A stretch of DNA of 64,000 bases from JAKPUX01 sp035353815 (GTDB lineage Bacteria > Zhuqueibacterota > Zhuqueibacteria > Residuimicrobiales > Residuimicrobiaceae). The position numbers and the translations under genes are program-made. How positions within the stretch are numbered: position 1 is the stretch's first letter; each line of letters starts with the position of its first letter. Shown in pieces: positions 60,473-64,000 of the stretch. The stretch covers positions 88,470-152,469 of the forward strand of contig DAOQAG010000003.1 of assembly GCA_035353815.1 (NCBI GenBank), read 5' to 3'. The notes under the pieces are model-generated. The model was not told the origin of the DNA, did not search any database, and saw only the letters and a program-made list of their open reading frames with translations.

Positions 60473-62215
60473 TCAGGAGGAGGGGACCTGGTGAATGGTG
60501 ATGTAGCGCTCCCGTTTGTTGGGGCGAAGCAGGTCAATGCGGACCAGGATCAACCCGTCGATGCAATCGGCGAAATCCTTGTCCACGCCGAAGTCGATAA
60601 AGGCCACACCGCCCTCCTCGCAAAGATCGGAATATTGCTTGTAGAGAACCGGGATGGAAAAACCGAGAACCTTGAGGGCCTCCTTGAGTTTGCGCAACTC
60701 ATCGCGATATTCCTGGTGCGGAAAGAGACCGGCAAGCTCGGCCTGATTGTGCTGCGAGATGCGGAAGGGGCTGACATGAGGGGCCAGGGCGGGATCGCCG
60801 GGAAACCAGGTCTGATAAAAATAGACCAGAAGCTCCTTGGCGCGCTCGGTGTAGGTATTGCTGATGCTCACCGGGCCAATCAGCGTCCGGATCTCCGGAT
60901 GGTGGGCAATGTAGGCCCCGATCCCTTGCCAGAGATAGTCCAAGGCATTGCTCTTCCAGTATTTGACCTGGACAAAGCTGCGCCCGAGTTCAAGGGCTTC
61001 ATTGAGAATCGGCAGGGCGGCGGGAGTATACTTGAACAGGGTATGGGTGTAGAGTCCCTCCAGACCGTGCCCGGCCAGGATCTGCCGGCAGCTGCCCACG
61101 CGGTAGGAGCCGATGATCTCGAGCGGGCCGTCGTCCCAGAGCACGATGTGCTGGTAATAGCGGTCGAAGCGGTCGAGATCAAGCTTCAATCCCGTCCCTT
61201 CGCCCACCTTGCGGAAGGTCTGCTCGCGCAGCCGGGCGATCTCGCGCATCACCCGGTGCGCCTGCTCGAATTCGACCAGATAGATTTTTTTGCCATCACT
61301 GGTCTGGCCCAGGAGCGTGGAGGCCGTCAGTTCTTCCTTCAGCTGCCGGCGGTCGACGGGGTGGATGATGGTTTTTTCAGTCCGGAACAGGGAGCTCTTT
61401 TTTGTTCGGGCGAGGAGATAGGTTTGCTTGCGCAGCAGGCGGCTCATGACCCGGGTCTTGATGAATGAGGCCGTAAAAACCGTGCCGGGAATGGGATCAC
61501 CGATCACGAAGCGCAGGGATTTGCCGCGTTTATTAAAGATCTCCCGTGGCAGGAGCAGCGTGGAAAACCTTTTATAGAGCAGCGAGACCACATAAAAAAG
61601 GATCGAGTTCCGGCCCTTGATAAAGACCGGCAGGACCGGGGCATCATACTTTTTGGCGAAAAAGACCGGCCCGTTCAGCCATTGCAGATCGCGGATGCCC
61701 TTCCAGGTCAGGCGCGAAACCTCCGCCGCCGGAAAAAAGAGGACCGCCTTTTCTGCCAGCAGCTCCGCGCCGATACGCGCGATATGCTCTTTTTGCATGT
61801 GCCGGGAAAAGACATCATACGGCAAAAAGAGCTCTTCCAGATTTTCAAAATTCATCAGCACATCATTGGCGATGATCCGGACATCCGGACGGACCTCACT
61901 GATCGCGCGCAGCAGCGCCAGGCCGTCCAACGCCCCGAGCGGATGATTGGCCACCACCACCAGCTTGCCTTCGGAGGGGATTTTATTGCGGTCGATGCTG
62001 GATAAATAGTAGGAAAAGTTGAGATCCTCGAAGACCTCATCGATGAACGCCACACCCTTGACACTGGCATTCTTGCGGATCTGATGATTGATCTCCTCCA
62101 CCCGCAAGATCCGGGAGAGGCAGCGGACCAGCAGCGATTCAACGAAGCGTGGATAGCGGGAAAAAAAGTCGGGGGCTTTGGCAGTGATTATTTCACGAAC
62201 ATCCAGCTCTTTCAT
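60473..62215 (-). CDS. olsF: Bifunctional ornithine-lipid synthase (OlsF-like)
   Basis: A 580-residue two-domain acyltransferase. The N-terminal half is a PlsC-type glycerophosphate/lyso-lipid acyltransferase fold with 'LVVVANHPLGALDGLALLRA' (the H...D box) and 'AVLFFPAAEVSRLTWKGIRD'. The C-terminal half is an OlsB/hemolysin-like GNAT domain ('LEIIGSYRVGSCRQILAGHG', 'ALPILNEALELGRSFVQVKY', 'IRTLIGPVSISNTYTERAKE'). In OlsF of Serratia and Flavobacterium this fusion makes ornithine lipid, the C-terminal part N-acylating ornithine and the N-terminal part O-acylating the product. ATG 62215 is preferred: GAGG lies 8 bases upstream; the frame runs back to 62371. The symbol is by domain layout. It is divergent from the phosphate genes. 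Confidence 0.82.
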   Translation of the reverse strand: MKELDVREIITAKAPDFFSRYPRFVESLLVRCLSRILRVEEINHQIRKNASVKGVAFIDEVFEDLNFSYYLSSIDRNKIPSEGKLVVVANHPLGALDGLALLRAISEVRPDVRIIANDVLMNFENLEELFLPYDVFSRHMQKEHIARIGAELLAEKAVLFFPAAEVSRLTWKGIRDLQWLNGPVFFAKKYDAPVLPVFIKGRNSILFYVVSLLYKRFSTLLLPREIFNKRGKSLRFVIGDPIPGTVFTASFIKTRVMSRLLRKQTYLLARTKKSSLFRTEKTIIHPVDRRQLKEELTASTLLGQTSDGKKIYLVEFEQAHRVMREIARLREQTFRKVGEGTGLKLDLDRFDRYYQHIVLWDDGPLEIIGSYRVGSCRQILAGHGLEGLYTHTLFKYTPAALPILNEALELGRSFVQVKYWKSNALDYLWQGIGAYIAHHPEIRTLIGPVSISNTYTERAKELLVYFYQTWFPGDPALAPHVSPFRISQHNQAELAGLFPHQEYRDELRKLKEALKVLGFSIPVLYKQYSDLCEEGGVAFIDFGVDKDFADCIDGLILVRIDLLRPNKRERYITIHQVPSS

Positions 62216-62416
62216 CACATCGTCCTCAACGTGGTTGGCCTGGAACGGGGGTCGATCCGTATATCCATAACAAGAGGAGAGGCGTGGGGCTCGATGCCTT
62301 GCATCGGCTGGCGTCTGGCCGTATGGGACTAATCTAAGAAAATTTTCCATGGAGTCAAAATATTTCTTCAAACACCGGATTGTTTATGCTCGGGCGGCTT
62401 TACCCCTGCTCCCAGC

Positions 62417-62473
62417 CTTAATACGATCTTAACCTGGCCTTTATTCGATGTTAATATGTCCTGATTATATTAT
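62417..62473 (+). promoter_or_regulatory. Pho-box-like promoter of the porin-pstS genes
   Basis: Four repeats with exact 11-base spacing begin at 62417, 62428, 62439 and 62450 (CTTAATA, CTTAACC, CTTTATT, GTTAATA, each with a 4-base spacer). The pattern matches PhoB/PhoP sites, where TTAACA- or CTGTCAT-type units repeat every 11 bases. A TATATT/TATTAT -10 (62466-62473) follows about 10 bases after the last unit, the usual Pho layout. The start of the porin is at 62533. Regulation by a PhoB-like protein is inferred. Confidence 0.6.
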
Positions 62474-62532
62474 ACCATAATTAATGCGATCCGGCCACTG
62501 GAAAACCACATCGTTAAACGAGAGGAAACCGA

Positions 62533-63681
62533 ATGAAAAGAGCCTTGCCAAGCCTGCTACTGGCCCTTGCTACCTTGATGCCGGCTTTGGGTACCAGTCA
62601 AACAACCTCAAACCTTTCGGGTGTAGTCTACAGCGACTACTACTATAACCTCAACAACAGTGTCCCCGCGGAAAAGGACCGCAACGCCTTTCAGTTCCGC
62701 CGCATCTATTTCACCTTCGAGAACAACATCACCGACGCCATCAAAGTCCGTTTCCGCCTCGAGTCCGAGAGCAATGGCTACGGCAGCACCAGCAAGATCA
62801 ATCCCTTCGTCAAACATGCCTACATCGAGTGGAGCAATCTGATCCCCAACCACAAGCTCTATTTGGGCATCTCCGAAACCAATGCTTTCAAGAACGCTGA
62901 GGAACTCTGGGGCTACCGCTCGATCGAAAAGACGATCATGGATCTCAACAAGATCAGCTCCTCGGCCGATTTGGGCCTTGCCCTGAAGGGCGATCTGACA
63001 AAAACAGTACACCACTGGCTGACCATCATGAACGGTCCGGGCTATGGCGCCGCGGAAGGCGACCGCTACAAGAAATTTGGCTACGCCCTCTGGGTCACAC
63101 CGCTCAAAGGCCTGATGATCGAAGGCTATGCCGACTATGAAAAACAAAATCCGAATGATCCCCAGACCGCTACAGCCATGAGCGCAGGCAAGGACTATAT
63201 CGGCAGCACCTCGTACATGACCCTGAAGGGCTTCGTTGGCTATGACCAGCCCCGGTTCTCGGTCGGTGCGGAATACTTCCAGCGTACCAACTCCAAATCC
63301 GGCATCTCCAGCCCGGTCATCCAGAATGACAAGCTGACCCGTTATGAAAAAGCAGATGTGGTCAAGACCGGCTACTCGCTTTTCGGTTCCTGGATCACCC
63401 CGCTGGCCAGGCTCAAGGCATTTGCCCGCTACGACGCGTATGACCCGAACACCAGCAGCAGCGTTTACACCCGGTTCGCCAGCGGCAAGGTGAGCGGCAA
63501 CGGTGTGGATGACGAGAATTCTCTCGTCATCGCCGGTATGGACTATATTCCCGTCGCGAACATGCACCTGATGCCCAACGTGATGATCAGGAATTTTGCC
63601 AAAGAGGGCGTGAAAAACGACGTTACCGCCCGCATCACATTTTACGCCAAGTTCGACTCCGGCAAGCTTGTCGGCGAATAA
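62533..63681 (+). CDS. Outer-membrane porin, phosphate-starvation type
   Basis: A 382-residue exported barrel. The signal peptide is 'LPSLLLALATLMPALGTSQ'. The start of the barrel is 'LSGVVYSDYYYNLNNSVPAE' followed by 'AFQFRRIYFTFENNITDAIK' and 'VRFRLESESNGYGSTSKINP', as in phosphate-selective porin (OprO/P-like) relatives; strands continue to 'ARITFYAKFDSGKLVGE'. GAGAGG precedes the ATG. It is 34 bases upstream of pstS and downstream of the Pho box, so it is probably a phosphate-inducible entry pore. Ion selectivity cannot be read here. Confidence 0.82.
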   Translation: MKRALPSLLLALATLMPALGTSQTTSNLSGVVYSDYYYNLNNSVPAEKDRNAFQFRRIYFTFENNITDAIKVRFRLESESNGYGSTSKINPFVKHAYIEWSNLIPNHKLYLGISETNAFKNAEELWGYRSIEKTIMDLNKISSSADLGLALKGDLTKTVHHWLTIMNGPGYGAAEGDRYKKFGYALWVTPLKGLMIEGYADYEKQNPNDPQTATAMSAGKDYIGSTSYMTLKGFVGYDQPRFSVGAEYFQRTNSKSGISSPVIQNDKLTRYEKADVVKTGYSLFGSWITPLARLKAFARYDAYDPNTSSSVYTRFASGKVSGNGVDDENSLVIAGMDYIPVANMHLMPNVMIRNFAKEGVKNDVTARITFYAKFDSGKLVGE

Positions 63682-63715
63682 CGATACCCTCTTACAGCCA
63701 TAAAGGAGCACCTCC

Positions 63716-64000
63716 ATGAAAAAACGCATTTACCTCGCCCTCGCCAGCCTGATGGCCTTCTCGGCCTCGGTCTATGCACAGGGCATGATCCAGATCAAGG
63801 GCTCTGACACCTCGGTCAATCTGGTGCAGCGTCTGGCCGAAGTCTACATGGAAAAAGACCCGAATACGGCGATCGCCGTCACCGGCGGCGGATCGGGTGT
63901 TGGCATCGCCGCCCTCATCGCCAACAAGGTGGATGTAGCGGATGCCTCCCGGCCGATGAAGGATAAGGAATATGCCGCCGCGAAAGAAAACGGCGTGGTC
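63716..64000 (+). CDS. pstS: PstS-type phosphate-binding protein (5' part)
   Basis: The first 95 residues of a periplasmic phosphate-binding protein; the gene runs out of the window. Signal peptide to about residue 22 ('FSASVYAQ'). 'IQIKGSDTSVNLVQRLAEVY' and 'VTGGGSGVGIAALIANKVDV' are the family phosphate-site segments, with 'ADASRPMKDKEY' after. AAAGGAG lies before the ATG. With the porin it forms the start of a probable pst operon. Confidence 0.9.
   Translation, partial: MKKRIYLALASLMAFSASVYAQGMIQIKGSDTSVNLVQRLAEVYMEKDPNTAIAVTGGGSGVGIAALIANKVDVADASRPMKDKEYAAAKENGVV

Overview
The window reads as chromosome from a GC-rich, diderm (Gram-negative), uncultured-type bacterium of the Fibrobacterota-Chlorobiota-Bacteroidota neighbourhood (KSB1 / Calditrichota / Zixibacteria-like; this placement is inference). 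The support is LptD, TolC and TonB-type outer-membrane proteins, a PorV/PorQ-family barrel, and secreted proteins ending in 'FPNPFNP'-type C-terminal sorting domains (type IX secretion style). Most genes have a clear GGAGG-type Shine-Dalgarno site, which fixes many starts. No rRNA, tRNA, CRISPR array or insertion sequence was seen.

Layout. 1-660: 3' end of an EutT-like cobalamin adenosyltransferase. 657-6973 (minus): a full SUF iron-sulfur operon, rrf2-sufB-sufC-sufD-sufT-Rieske-sufS-sufU, with an IscR-like operator before the regulator. 7149-8951: a membrane-anchored parvulin-type foldase. 9245-14762: a giant secreted protein followed by a sorting-domain protein. 15309-16724: CCA-adding enzyme. 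16794-24362 (plus): one long transcription unit with a Yip1-type membrane gene broken by a single in-frame TAG, TolC, MacA, MacB ATPase, two MacB permeases, a STAS protein and a pentapeptide-repeat protein, closed by a terminator. 24487-32910: mixed metabolic genes (polyprenyl synthase, glutamine synthetase, B12/radical SAM enzyme, HemG-type flavodoxin, LarA, Bcp peroxiredoxin) and three unrecognised genes. 33156-38839 (minus): a TolC-MFP-RND efflux operon. 39084-43084 (plus): rarA-lptD. 43141-44898 (minus): ogt-nudix and ssb.

45032-60320 is a 15-kb surface region, all on the minus strand. A lone Oar-like TonB receptor lies downstream of a probable six-gene operon: two sorting-domain secreted proteins, a lipoprotein with a Ig/GATase-like layout, a TonB receptor, a PorV-like barrel and a beta-propeller lipoprotein. 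This is the best candidate for an undescribed system here.

60473-64000: a bifunctional OlsF-like ornithine-lipid synthase is divergent from a porin and a PstS phosphate-binding protein. Before the porin lie four 11-bp-spaced TTAACA-like repeats, a Pho-box layout. Together they suggest a phosphate-starvation module that couples phosphate uptake to phosphorus-free membrane lipid.
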